A DNA stretch of 64,000 nt. Origin: Saururus chinensis (lineage: Eukaryota; Streptophyta; Magnoliopsida; Piperales; Saururaceae). This document shows, in pieces, positions 26,397 through 38,018 of this stretch; position 1 is the stretch's first letter, and each line of letters begins with the position of its first letter. A program made the position numbers and the translations under genes. The DNA lies in NCBI GenBank assembly GCA_035235625.1, contig CP141148.1, positions 33,729,057 to 33,793,056 on the forward strand, in the 5' to 3' direction. The notes under the pieces were generated by a model. It searched no databases. It saw only the letters and a list, made by a program, of their open reading frames with translations, and had not been told where the DNA came from.

Positions 26397-27240
26397 CGGG
26401 AGACATCTTAAAACTCACAACATATTCTGGAAATATATGTGTATTCACATTCTTATCCCATATTATATACAGCTTTGGCGCCCAAAGGCTATACACACCA
26501 CTATCAAAGTTTTCACTGCTGGGCTGAGATTGTTCAGAACCTGAAGATACTACTTCCATGTTTCCCATTATAACCCGACATAAAACCATATGTTGTAATC
26601 CATTTTCGTCAACATCAAAATTGCGTGTACTGTACAAAAAGGAAGCAAAATGTTTAGCATTTAGCATATCACAATCTTTTAATTAATAACAAAGTGCTTA
26701 TTAACAAATTGTTTATAAAATTATAAAACAGAAGCAAAATCAAAGTGGAACAATATTTTCCTGTCTCAACCCTTTGACATAGATACAGTAAACACATCAC
26801 AAAAATGCTCATATTCAAATTCAATATCAACCCAAAATAACCCACCTGAGATGAGAGCAATTTGACGGCCTGAGATGGATTCCACCGCCATACATAGGCT
26901 CCTTACACTTTGTCATATCACTCTCCCCAATGCCACGAGTCAAGATATCCTTTGCAACTTTCATAGAACAAGCAAGCCATCCATATCGAACATTAGCCTC
27001 ACCCTGACATTTTTCAATAAATGCAACCTGCTTGTGGAAAAGTTAAACCTATCTTTCACAAGGATATTTTCAAGGGGTAATCTGTATACTCCAATCATAC
27101 TGTTCACATCCACATAAGGCCAAAACCAGAAAGAAACAGTCTCTGGACTAATACATAGTCTCTACCACCACTAACCACTTTATCAAGATCATAGTTAAAA
27201 GCTTCAATCCCAGATCTTTCAAGAAGCTCTGCAAAAGATG
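26397..27240 (-). pseudogene. SRO/RCD1-like gene fragment (PARP-like domain)
   Basis: SRO/RCD1 proteins carry an inactive PARP-like fold and act in plant stress and development. Three blocks read down the - strand. Around 27235-27080: FNYDLDKVVSGGRDY, then in another frame SFWFWPYVDVNSMIGVYR. Around 27070-26846: VAFIEKCQGEANVRYGWLAC and MYGGGIHL, ending at a CAG|GTGGG splice donor. From 26629 (after TGTACAG) to about 26397: DVDENGLQHMVLCRVIMGNM, SSENFDSGVYSL, NTHIFPEYVVSFK. These match the catalytic-like domain of SRO proteins. A one-base frame change near 27075, no N-terminal part and no C-terminal RST domain make it a fragment or pseudogene. It directly follows the ASADH remnant on the same strand. 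Confidence 0.7.
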
Positions 27241-27390
27241 ATGATATTCATTATAGACAATTGTTGAAATGAGATGATCTCACATCTAGTGATTAATAAG
27301 TTGGTAGGATCAATTGCAATACCAACACCAAGATCTGGGTGAAGATACTTCATAAACTGATGAGCATCATCACGTCTCTGAAAACAGAAG
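27241..27390 (-). other. exon-like open frame, unassigned
   Basis: After TTCTGTTTTCAG (a good splice acceptor) the - strand reads RRDDAHQFMKYLHPDLGVGI and onward to CEIISF. It may be an upstream exon of the SRO-like fragment, but I do not recognise the sequence. Confidence 0.3.
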
Positions 27391-27938
27391 AGGTAAAATT
27401 CAGAAAACAATAAATGCATAGTCATAGATTCATAAGTACTATTCGATAGCAAAAATTACCATTTCTATTCTGAATAGGCATCGATGAGTTTCAAAGTATG
27501 TGAAAAGAAGAGTTAAAAGATGTAACATGAAAACTTACGTTAGAACAGAACTATCTATTCTGAATGGGCATCTATGAGTTTCAAAGTACTACCTCATCAA
27601 GTGGATTTTCAAACGGAAGATTCACACTCTCTGCAGAGCACGCTTCACTGGAACTCGTATACATGTAGCAGTCACCTTGACATCCTCATCATTCTGCCAC
27701 AAATTTTTGGACATGTGCTCAACTATATTAAATAAATTATGCCCATTTATAATTTTAGGAAGAAAATTTATCTTCGCTGGTAATTAAATGCTTCACAAAT
27801 CAATTTAAAAACATGCTTCAACATACCCAGATCTTTCTTGTCTCCTTCACAAGTTTCATTTCTTCCTTATTATAACTATTTGAGAGGACCGGTGCATTGT
27901 GTGAGAAAAGATTAAATGCATATTAGTATCAATCTTAT

Positions 27939-28122
27939 TGAAGAGGAAGAGATTTTCAATAGTATAAGAGTGGTGTGTGTACAGGCTTTTATAGGGAAGA
28001 CCCTCAGAGACAAATTCGGGGTGAATCCCTGAAGAATAATATTACAATGGATCATGGGAATATTACATTGAATCGTAATATGAGTGAAAATGGGAAGATG
28101 TGGATTTGGTTCCTTTAATACA
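27939..28122 (-). repeat. 3' LTR of Copia element 2
   Basis: On the - strand starts TGTATTAAAGG just after GAGTTTGCAGGGG (polypurine-like tract) and ends CTCTTCCTCTTCA. Confidence 0.88.
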
Positions 28123-28139
28123 CCCCTGCAAACTCAGGG

Positions 28140-29723
28140 CGGGTGAGTAGCCATGAGTTTGGTAGTAAGAGTCTGAAACTGAGCAATCGGCAAATGACTT
28201 GGTAAGTATGTCGGCAAGTTGATCTTTGGACGAGACATGACAAACCTGCATATGACCGGCTAGAACTTGTTCCCGAATGTAGTGATGATCGATCTCAATG
28301 TGTTTGGTGCGAGCATGGAAGACCGGGTTGGCGGTGAGGGCGATGGCAGACTGATTGTTGCATAGTAGTGTGGGTGTAGCAGTGGAGGAGATGCCGAGAA
28401 ATTGGAGAACCACGGAGACCCAGACAATTTCTGTGGCCGTGGAGGAGAGGGCATGATACTCGGCTTTAGTGGAAGAGCGGGCGACGGTGGCTTGCTTTTT
28501 AGACTTCCAAATAATGGGGTTGGGACCCATGAAGATGCAGTACCCAGTGACAGATTGGCGGTCAATGGGGTCACCGGCCCAGTCTGAATCAAAGTAGGCA
28601 GTGAGAGTAGGAGAATGCCATGAGAGAGAGTGTCTTGAAGGTACCGGAGGATCCGCTTAACAGCCGCATAGTGGGTAATGGTGGGGTTATGCATATGTTG
28701 GCAAACATAGTTCACCGAGTAAGTGATGTCTGGGCGGGTGTGGGTGAGGTATTGGAGAGCACCGACGATGCTTTTGTAGAGGGATGGGTTAGAGAAGAGG
28801 GGGTTAGTGGGGGAGGTGGGAGGTCGTTTGTGGCCGGTGGGAGTAGGAGTGGGTTTACAGTGGTCCATGTGAGCACGATGGAGGATGTCGCGAGCATAGT
28901 GGGCTTGAGAGAGGAAGAGACCGTTAGGGGTAGTAGTGAATTCAATACGAAGGAAGTGGTGGAGGAGACCTAGGTCTTTAACAGCAAAGGTACGACTAAG
29001 AAGAGATATGATATGTGTAACAAAAGAAGCATGGGAGCCGGTGATAAGGATGTCATTGACATAGACAACGAGTATGGTGACTTGTGAGCCTTGTTGATGA
29101 AGAAAGAGGGATGTGTCTGTGTGGCAAGACCAAAAGCTAAGGTGGATTAAGAAAGATGAAAGCTTGGCATACCATTGGTGAGGGGCTTGTTTGAGGTCGT
29201 AAAGGGCTTTGTGAAGGCGGAAGACATGGTGTGGGTGGGAGTTGTCAATGAAACCAGGGGGTTGGGCCATGTAGAGTTCTTCTTCAATGGTGCCATGAAA
29301 AAAGGCGTTAGAAACATCAAGTTGTTTAATGGCCCAAGCATTGGAAAGAGCGAGGCTGAGGACAATGCGAATGGTATAAGGCTTGACTACGGGGCTAAAT
29401 GTTTCATGGTAATCGTGGCCTTCTTCTTGAGTGAAGCCTTTCGCCACCAGGCGGGCCTTGCACCTGGAGACGGTACCATCAGGGCCACGTTTGATCTTGT
29501 AGGTCCACTGACAGCCAATTATGTTGGAGTTGGGTGGGGGTGGGACAAGTGTCCAGGTGCCTTGACGAAGAAGGGCCCCGTATTCTTCACGCATAGCAGC
29601 ACACCACTCCGAGGTTTGGGAGGCAAGGCGGAAGGAGGTGGGTTCTGTTTCTGGAGGCGATTGAGCAGTGAGAGAAAGGGGGATACGGGGACGAGAGATG
29701 TCAGCCTTGCTGCGAGTAATCAT
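28140..29723 (-). pseudogene. Copia 2 reverse transcriptase and RNase H
   Basis: The RT region (29723-28500) reads WTLVPPPPNSNIIGCQWTYK, ARLVAKGFTQEEGHDYHETF, KQLDVSNAFFHG and ALYDLKQAPHQWY, all Copia RT hallmarks. The catalytic YVDD box is YVND (VVYVNDILITG), losing the first Asp. RNase H (ARSSTKAEYHALSSTATEIV; HIEIDHHYIREQVLAGHM) continues in another frame from about 28530 to 28140, so a frame change separates the two. Confidence 0.88.
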
Positions 29724-31290
29724 GGGGTGGGTAGGTGCAGGAGGGGAGGGGGAGGGTAGAGGGGTGAGAGGGAGAGTGTGGGTGAGTTGGGGGAGATAGG
29801 TGAGTGGCGGGGAGGGGAAGAGGGGGGAGGGGTGATAGAGGAGAGGGAGTTAGGGGGTAGAGAGGAGAAAGGTAAAGAAGAGGGAGGTGTGGGAGAGTGG
29901 GAAGAGGAGACAGGGGGTAGGGGTAGAGGTGAAAGAATAGGTGGGGTAGGCGGTGGGGATGGGGAATAGGATTTAAATAGAAAGTCATGTTCAAGAAAGC
30001 GGACATGGCGAGAGATGTAGACTCGGTGACTGGAGAAGTCGAGGCAACAGTAACCTTTGGTGGTGGGACAATAACTGAGGAAGACACATGGGATAGATCG
30101 GGCATCAAGTTTATGGTGGGAGTAAGGCCGAGTCCATGGATAACATCGACAACCGAAGACGCGCAGGTGAGAATAGTCAGGGGGGTATTGTGGAGGAGTT
30201 GGTAGGGGGAGATGTGGTGAAGGGTGGGGGATGGGAGTCGGTTGATGAGGTAGATGGCGGTGTATGCAGCATCCACCCAATAGTTAGGAGGCATGGAGGT
30301 GGAAGTTAGGAGGGTAAGAGTGGTTTCAATGATGTGGCGATGTTTGCGTTCAGCAACGCCATTTTATTCGGGGATATGAGGACAAGAAAATTGGTGAGTA
30401 ATACCGCGAGTGTAAAAGTGCGAAGTGAAACGGGAATTGACAAATTTGCGGCCATTGTTAGAACGGAAGGTGGTAATTAAGTAAGGAAAGACATTTTCGA
30501 CCATGGATTGAAAGGTAAGAAATGTGTCGAAGGCATTAGACTTGAGTTTGAGGGGATAGAGCCAAGTATAGCGGGAGAAGTCGTCTATGAAGATGATGTA
30601 GTATTAAAAGCCAAGAAAAGAGGTGACTGGAGAGGGTCCCTAAAGGTCAGAGTGGATGAGTTTTAGGGGGCGTGTGGTAGAACGATGAGACTGGGAAAAA
30701 GATAATTTATAAAATTTGCCGACATGATAATTGTTACACTCTAGGTGCTTTATTTTGGTAACATTAAAGGGAAATAAAGAGACAATGGTGTTAAAGGTGA
30801 CTGGGGCGGGGTGGCCAAGTCAATGATGCCAAATGGTAGAAGAGGAGGTAGTGGCGGTAAAAGCACATGGTGGGTTTGAAGAAAGTGAGTAGACGTCATT
30901 TCGACTTGGACCACGGTAAAGAAGGCAACCGGTCTTGTTATCCCGGATGGACACATCAAAGGCAGAGAAGGTTAGAGAGCAATCATTATCACGGGTAATT
31001 TTGTGGAAAAAAAAAATTTATGAGCAATAGAGGGTATGTGAAAAATAATAAAGAAGTGAAGTGTGGAGTGGGGAAGGGTGAGAGAGGTACTACTAGTGGA
31101 GGAGACTTGAAAGAATTGACCATTACCTATGTTAACGTAAGAGGGGCCAGGGTAGGGAGAGGTGGAGGTGAGTTGGGTCATGTTCGGGGTAATATGGTCA
31201 CTTGCGCCGAAGTCTAGGAGACCGTCGGAGGGGTGTTGGACCCCTCCTTGAGCACTCATGGCCAGGGCACAATTCCCAATGGGACCCATA
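29724..31290 (-). pseudogene. Copia 2 protease and integrase
   Basis: The zinc knuckle ACQICGSHDHNALKCGA (about 31350-31300) is intact. The protease active site reads LLDFGASDHIT (about 31210), where Copia proteases have DSG. Integrase fragments follow in several frames with stops: FIDDFSRYTW (first Asp present), RSNNG where RSDNG is expected, so the second catalytic Asp is lost, and a stop before NGVAERKHRHI. The last part (MPPNYWVDAAYTAIYLINRL) is at 30294. Confidence 0.82.
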
Positions 31291-31559
31291 TAAAAGGCAT
31301 TGTAGTGTGCACCGCATTTAAGAGCATTATGGTCATGGGAGCCACAGATTTGGCAGGCGGAGCGTAAGGGATGAAAACCACCACGCCCATGACCATAGCG
31401 TGGGTGACCCCCACCCCCGCGATGAAAGTTGGGGCGGGGAAGGTGATAGTACGATAAAGGGGGGTGGGAAGCAATCCCGGGGCTGCATATGCTTTTGCAG
31501 TGGCTGGTGAGGGGGCCGTGGTGGCCGACGGGACACCTGAGGGGGGGGCCAAGGAGAAG

Positions 31560-32396
31560 CTAGCCCAGGGCCGCTGTGAGAGGACCGAATAGAGCCTGCT
31601 GAGTGGAGGCGGCGATGGCGGAGGGAGAGGTGCCGGCGGCGGCATGGAGGGTCGTGGGGTGGGTCAGAGGTGGTCCGGCAGGAGTGACGTTCTGGAGTTT
31701 GAGTGTTGCTTCTTCTGCTAGGAGGAGGTTCCAAAGTTCGGCGAGGGGAACGAGGGCGCCACGGGCACGAATGCCGGCGGCGAAGGTGGCGTAGTCGGAA
31801 GGAAGTCCGGCGAGAGTTTGATGAAGGAGGTCAGCATCATTGACGAGAATGCCAACGACGGCCAGCTGATCGACCAACTGTTGGATCTGATCGAGGTAGG
31901 CAGCCATGCCGGTTGGGCCGAAGCAGCAGCGGCGGAGCTCACCCATGAGATGGATGACGGCTGCTGGAGAGGCAGAAAGGTATCCAGCGGCGATGGTGGT
32001 CCAGAGGGCGGACGTTGTGGTGTAGGACAGGAAGTGACGGACGAGGGTCGGCTTGATGGTGGCCCGGAGAAACACGAGCAGATGGTGGTCTGTGGCGATC
32101 CAATCAGAGTAAGAGGGCCGGGCAGAAGAGTCTGCCGGTGATGGGCCCGGCAGAGAACCGTCCACATATGGTAGAAGGTGATAGGCGTCCAGAACGGCTG
32201 TGGTGGTCGTTCGCCATACGAGGAAGTTGGAGCCATCGAGGCGAATGGTGATGAGGCTGGCCAAGTTGGAGATGAGGAATTTTATGGACATAGGGACAGT
32301 CTGGAGAAAGTCGGAGGCGGTAGGAGGAGCTATCGGCAGTGGGAGAGGAGAGGAGCTGGAGGCGATGGTCGGCATGGGGGAGGCTAAGGGATCCAT
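31560..32396 (-). pseudogene. Copia 2 gag region (open)
   Basis: Longest open part of the element, from ATG at 32396 (MDPLAS). It contains LDGSNFLVWRTTTTAVLDAY, MGELRRCCFGPTGMAAYLDQ and PLAELWNLLLAEEATLK, typical of Copia gag (UBN2 domain). An upstream in-frame Ser/Pro-rich extension to 32945 is probably untranslated leader. The frame breaks before the zinc knuckle near 31560. It binds element RNA in live relatives; here it is a relic. Confidence 0.8.
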
Positions 32397-33106
32397 GAGG
32401 GAAGGGGACGAACAGAGTTTGTGAGGGAGAGGAGAAAGGATGGAACTTTGTCGGAGATGGGAACTGATCACGGCAGGTGACAGGAGGGTGAGAGATTGGA
32501 AGTGAGAGGGGGATCGGAGACGAGGAAGATGGTGGCGAGAATCCGACCGGAGGGAGGTACTGGTGGCGAGACGCAGAGGATGGAGGATGGAACTTTGTCG
32601 GAGATGGGAACTGATCACGGCAGGATGACGGGAGGGTGAGAGATTGGAAGTGAGAGGGGGATCGGAGACGAGGAAGGTGGTGAAGAGAATCCGTACTGGT
32701 GGCGAGATGCAGAGGATGGAGGGTGAGCAGAGTTGGTGAACGGCGAGGCAGGGAGCGACGAGGTGGAGCAGAGGGTGGTGGGCGGCGGCCGGCGACGGGG
32801 AGAGCAGGGGGAAGGAGATCTCTAAGAAGTGGGGAAGATGAACAGTGGAGACGCAATTTGGGGGCTCGAGATGACAGAGGGGATGGATAGACGTTGACGG
32901 GAAGGGTAAACAAGGATAGGATGGGGAAACGGGGACGACGTACATGGGACTCGAGGCAGAAGAAGGGGCAGAGTGATGGGAAGGAACAGTGAGAGGTCAG
33001 ATGCAGGGGGATGGGCTCGAGGAGTTACAGAGAGTGATTTGTGGGAGAGTAAGAGCTTTAGTATATTAAGGGAAGAAAGGCGTTAGCTATCGGCTCTCGA
33101 TACCAT

Positions 33107-33283
33107 AAGGAAGAGATTTTCAATGGTATAAGAGTGGTGTGTGTACAGACTGTTATAGGGAAGACCGTTTGAGACAAATTCGGGTGAATCCCTGAAGAAT
33201 AATATTACAATATATCATAAAAATATTACATTGAATTGTAATATGAGTAAAAATGGGAAGATGTGGATTTTGTTTCTTTAAAA
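33107..33283 (-). repeat. 5' LTR of Copia element 2
   Basis: Pairs with 27939-28122. The primer site lies immediately downstream on the - strand. Confidence 0.85.
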
Positions 33284-34167
33284 CTTATATCCCTATAAAA
33301 AGATAAGGATTTATTTTAATATTTTAATTACTTTTTAAACAAGTGACAGTTTATTTTAGTGAAAAGCAAGTTAATAATTTGCACATAGAAACACGTTAAT
33401 TGGAAGATAAGAAACAAACATGTTGCTTAAAAATTTTACATGTAGGCGGTTTCCCCTCGAGGACCTGCCAGCATAGAACGAAAGTTTATGAAAATTACAA
33501 GGTGGTGTAAGTGATAATTAGAACATGAAATGCCAAAACAGAAGAAAAACCTCTCGCGTCTGCAACTCGAGCTCTTCGATTGCCGCAGCACCAGCCCCAC
33601 TAGCAGCTTGATATGTGCTAACAACCATTCTCTTCACCTGAAACAAATAGCTTAAAGGTGTTGTCTCCAGATTACAATCTAATTTTCAAGCCCAAGTGCC
33701 AGATGATTATTTCCATTATTAAAGTCGCTCCCACAATTCTAACCAGGCAATGCAAAACAAAGTAATAACAGAAATTTTATATCACCTTAAAAACCATTCT
33801 GAAAAGAAGGGAAGTTTACATAAACGAATAGAAAAAATAAATACAATATAAGCTGCTGCGAGGACTGATAACTTCAAAGATGTCCTTTTTATCACCAGAT
33901 AATAAAAAGCATTGAAAACCTAGAATCATAAACCACTCAACCCGACGAATTGCAAACGAAGTTAGCTTCCATTATGCTAACCAGGCAATGCCATTAATGA
34001 ATAACGATTAAAAAGCATAACACGCATAAACAGATAAATGAAGAATCTTTTGAGCTACCTTGGCTTGGCGATGGAAGGGAGTGGCAGCCATGAGGCAGAT
34101 AATAGTGGAGCAATTCGGGTTGGCGACGAGGGCCCCAATTCCTGACCCAATCTTGATGTGTGCCATG

Positions 34168-35034
34168 TGTCACGGGGTAGCGGAGCGGACTACCCGTGAC
34201 ACGTGCTGGGGCGCACACACGTGGGAATGTGTTGTATACGAGGTGTGCATTCATTTTGGGAACTGCCCTTAGTGTTGCATATCATGTGTGCAGATGTTGC
34301 GGGGAAGGCCCGCAACGTTGCGCAACATGTGTGCGCAACGTTGCGCAGAAATGCCGCAACGATGCGCACACATAGTTGGCTATGTTGGGACACATAGCCA
34401 ACTAGCACCGTTTTGGATTCGAAAGATGTCCCCACCCACCTATATAGTGTTTGAGGGTCCTTGGGAGTGTTCTCGGGTAGTTTCGCGGAATTCGGACATA
34501 CCATGCCCGTACGGCCACTTTGGCTGCCACTCCGGAGAAATGCAAGAAATCTCTTATGCTATATAGGGAGGGACATGGTGAGCTTCATGGACAAGCTGTT
34601 GGTATGATGCCTAGCCTTGCAACAGGCTGATCCGGATGGCAACGAAACATGTTGCCTTGCTAGCTATCATGCCAGGAGCCCATCCGCTGGTGGGATGGGG
34701 CTCTCCGACTCGTCGGGCGGCCATCCGGCCTTATGGCCGCGTTGGTAACAAAGACCCTTGCATGCACATGGCTGAGACGGATTGTTCGGATGACCGAGTT
34801 GCCTAAATTGGATCCGTGCATCGCAAGGAAGTGTCCCTCTCCGGCCAGCTCGCTTGGGAGATGGTCCGGCACGTTCGCACGTCCGCCTTGGGACGGGTTC
34901 GCTGCTTGGTTTCGCGGGCTGGACGCTTGGTCGAATGGCACAAGGCCATGACCTTGACGAAGAAAGGCTTACTCGCTCGGCTATTTGGCCTTGCGAGCGC
35001 CGCACGGCACCTATGGATGGCTAGGGCCGTGACA
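34168..35034 (+). repeat. 5' LTR of the LARD-like element
   Basis: 867 bp, TGTCACGGGG...GGCCGTGACA. The first 40 bases form an imperfect hairpin (TGTCACGGGGTAG with CTACCCGTGACA). CTATATAGGG at about 34559 is a likely TATA box. Pairs of GCAACGTTGCGCA and GTTGGCTATGT/ACATAGCCAAC inverted motifs lie at about 34310-34405. Confidence 0.93.
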
Positions 35035-35623
35035 GTTGGTATCAAAGCCAAGGTTTCGTCTTGTTGGGCGACCAAGACGACCGTTGGACGAATGGATGTA
35101 AAGAGCTGAATGCAAGGTTCTTCGACCTCGGCAGTGCGGGGCGGATAGACTACCATGCGAAATGTTCGCGGATGGTTATGTAAGCTGAAACGTTTGTGTA
35201 TGGATGATGGCTGATCGGGTTTCCCCTTGGTTTTGGATTGTGCGAGCGGTACTTGGCATCACGGGTGCAGTGTTTACAAGGATCTCATGGAGTAGTGTTC
35301 TTGTTCCCTGGGCGTTGGTGCAACAAGGTTACCGAAGCTATGCTGAGTTGATTTGGGATCCGAAAATGTGGTGAATGGCGGCAAGCTCTTGCTAACGGTG
35401 CGGTATGGGACGTATCAGCGGCAGGAAGCCTTGTGAATGTTTGTACCCTATCTAACCGGTGATCTTGCGGATGGAAGAGCATATCGAACCGAGTTATGGG
35501 TATGCAGCCAGTTATCTATACCGATCAAATATGGAACTCCTCGAGGTGAGGATGGGCTGGAATGGAGCCCTACGTGGGGCGGTCATGTTGTGGATGAACA
35601 TGCAGCCTGGTTGTGGACAGAAT

Positions 35624-36110
35624 GGTATCAGCCCTATTTGGGGCATTGTGGTGATGGGGCGTGTAGCCCAGGTATTGAAGAGAGTATCACCAAGGTTAGT
35701 CTGGCTCTTCTTGCTAACGAGGTACGGGACTCATTAGTGGGCAGTTTCGGGCTGAACTTGGTGCAGTGCGCATTGGCACACGAAAAGGTATCAGCCCTAG
35801 TGTGGGCATTATTGTGAAGGGGCGTGTAGCCCAAGTTGTGAACAGAGTATCACCAGGGTCAATCGGGTTCGTCTTGCTAGCGAGGTATGGGACTCATTAG
35901 TGGGCAGAGTTCGGTTGGACTTGGTGCAGTACGATTGTGGACAAAAAGGTATCAGCCCTATTTGGGCGTTGTTGTGATGGGGCGTGTAGCCCAAGTTGTG
36001 GACAGAGTATCATCAGGGTCAGTTTGGTTCTTCTTGCTAGCGAGGTATGGGACTCATTAGTAAGCAGTTTCGGGCTGAACTTGGTGCAGTGCAGTTCGGC
36101 ACATGGAAAG
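35624..36110 (+). repeat. tandem array 1 in the LARD-like element, 3 x about 162 bp
   Basis: Units start with GGTATCAGCCCTA at 35624, 35787 and 35948 and include GGGGCGTGTAGCCCA and GGGACTCATTAGT. They are about 85% alike by eye. Confidence 0.9.
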
Positions 36111-36654
36111 ACATTGATCCTGGGAATGGGACTTCTTGGGACAATGAGCAGTGTATTATGGGACCCGAGCATGGTGGAGACTATCCGGTCCATGTTATGA
36201 AAAGAGAAAACAAGATGGGTAAAGATGACCCATTCGGCGTGCAAGTGTGCCGCCAGTGTTTGGAAAAGAAAGGAATTATGAGCCGTTCGGTATGCAAGTG
36301 TGCATCCGGAATGGGACAAGTAAAAAAGAGGAAAAGAGTTTGGGCACATTGGGCAGAAATCGCCGTGCCTTTGGTTTGAGAGCTGATGCGGCAAAAAGCG
36401 GCACAGTTTTGGTGGATGTCATTCCCACCATGGTTGGGTCAGCATGCAAATGGTGCATCCGAAGCATGTTTGATCGGGGTGTTGGTTGAACAGAACGTGT
36501 TCTCACCCCTGGGTTGCTAAACATGGCCCTGTATGCCACAATCGGTTGGCAGGGCGGCACCCATCTTGGATTGCTAGTTTTTAGGTATTTTCCTAGCTAG
36601 CGAGGCGCAATGGGCCTCATCCGCCGGCGGGCAACATACGCATGGGCAAACTTT

Positions 36655-37193
36655 GCTGCTCCTAGGCTGGGGTAGGACCTCTGGAGGATGTCGCGAGAGG
36701 AAGCCTTAGGGCATTGCTGCATCGTGAGCGGTGTAGAAGTTTGGTAACAAAGTGTTACGCGAAGCTCGAGCAAAGTTGCTGCCTCTAGGCTGAGGTAGAG
36801 ACCTCTGGAGGGGATCGCGAGAGGAAGCCTTAGGGCGTCGCTGCATCCTGAGCGGTGTAGAAGTTTGGTAATGAAGTGTTACGCGAAGCTTGAGCAAAAT
36901 TGCTGCTCCTAGGATGGAGTAGACCGCTGGAGGGGATCGTGAGCGGAAACCTTGATGGATCGCTGCATTAAGTGTAGTGTAGTAGCTTGGTGATCACATT
37001 GGTCACGCGAAGCTTGAGCAAAGTCGCTGCTCCTAAGATGGAGTAGACCGCTGGAGGGGATCGTGAGCGGAAGTGTTGATGGATCGCTGCATTAAGTGTG
37101 GTGTAGTAGCTTGGTGATCACACCGGTCACGCGAAGCTTGAGCTAATTCGCTGCTCCTAGGGTGGAGTAGGCCTCTGGAACATATCGCGAGGG
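36655..37193 (+). repeat. tandem array 2 in the LARD-like element, 4.3 x about 124 bp
   Basis: Units start at 36655, 36778, 36902, 37026 and 37150 (partial) with GCTGCTCCTAG. They contain CTCTGGAGG/CGCTGGAGGGGATCG and end TCACGCGAAGCTTGAGCAAA. Neighbouring units 3 and 4 are closest. Confidence 0.9.
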
Positions 37194-37790
37194 GAAATTC
37201 GACTGAATCGGGTGGCCAAGAACTTTGAGCGGAAAAGAGCTAGAAGTTAAGGGACATGTCGAGGATGTCACTGCATTGTTATCTTGAGCTTTGTTATAAG
37301 TGGGGGCGGCATTCGACTCTTGGGAGACGTCAATGGGCTAGACAAGAGTGTTGAGGCCCGGCGTCATGGTGTAGTCTTGTCGGTGGGAGCTGCAAGGTTT
37401 GGCTGAAGAATAGGCAAAAATCGTCCGAAGTGTAGGCAACTTGCTAGTGTCTCGAGTGCAGGGCCGGCTTCACGAGTGGGAGCTGGGCATCATTTGGTGT
37501 ATCCTTTCCCGGTCGTTGTGCAGCACCAACTAAAGTGGAATAGTTGGGCGCACCTTCTTATCGAAGCAATCTTTTCGCAGGGTACTTCGCCTTTGCCGCC
37601 GGGGCAAGGCATATTGAGCGGAAACTTCGTCATGCAATGGTTTAGCCGAGTCGAGGGCCTATGGGTGGAAGTCGGTCTCCAAAGCATGCAATCTATGGAA
37701 TGGACCCAGCCGTGGTGTGCACAGATTTCAGCGTCGCAAGAAAAGAGTTAACCCTTCGTCGCAATGTTGTGCCATGGTTGGCGCCCCCAG

Positions 37791-38018
37791 CAAGACCCCC
37801 AGGAGCCGTATTGTTGACGAGGGCGTCAACAAAGTTAAGTGGGGGAGAATGTCACGAGGTAGCGGAGTGGACTACCCGTGACACGTGCTGGATTGGAAGC
37901 AGAGCAAGACCCCCTGGAGCCGTACCGTTGACGAGGACGTCAACGAAGTTAAGTGGGGGAGAATGTCACGGGGTAGCGGAGCGGACTACCCGTGACACGT
38001 GCTGGGGCGCACACACGT
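37791..38018 (+). repeat. 114-bp tandem duplication across the 3' LTR start
   Basis: The block CAAGACCCCC...AAGTTAAGTGGGGGAGAA plus the first LTR bases is present twice (37791-37904 and 37905-38018). The first copy therefore has its own purine tract and an LTR-start-like sequence at 37850 (TGTCACGAGGTAG) about 114 bp before the real LTR start at 37964. Confidence 0.88.

Larger units (their letters stand above)
27939..33283 (-). mobile_element. Copia LTR retrotransposon 2, full length but dead
   Basis: 5345 bp on the - strand, flanked by CTTAT at 27934-27938 and 33284-33288 (5-bp target duplication). LTRs about 33107-33283 and 27939-28122 (177-184 bp), roughly 10% different by eye, many of the changes C-to-T or G-to-A. 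The primer site TGGTATCGAGAGCC (33092-33105) follows the 5' LTR. Gag, protease, integrase, RT and RNase H are in Copia order but contain stops, frame changes and altered catalytic residues. It lies in an intron of the ASADH remnant. The short LTRs and gag resemble the Ale/Retrofit type (from memory). Confidence 0.92.

Noticed and set aside
28402..30205. Gly/Val-rich ORFs on the + strand
   Set aside because: Antisense of the Copia 2 pol region, which reads clearly on the - strand.
32104..32945. Long Ser/Pro-rich ORF upstream of Copia 2 gag
   Set aside because: Lies in the leader between primer site and gag and has low complexity. It includes two near-identical repeated blocks around 32440-32540 and 32580-32690.
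35437..36489. ORFs of 80-126 codons inside the LARD-like element
   Set aside because: They run through the tandem array in several frames, resemble nothing known and differ between units, so no coding constraint is visible.
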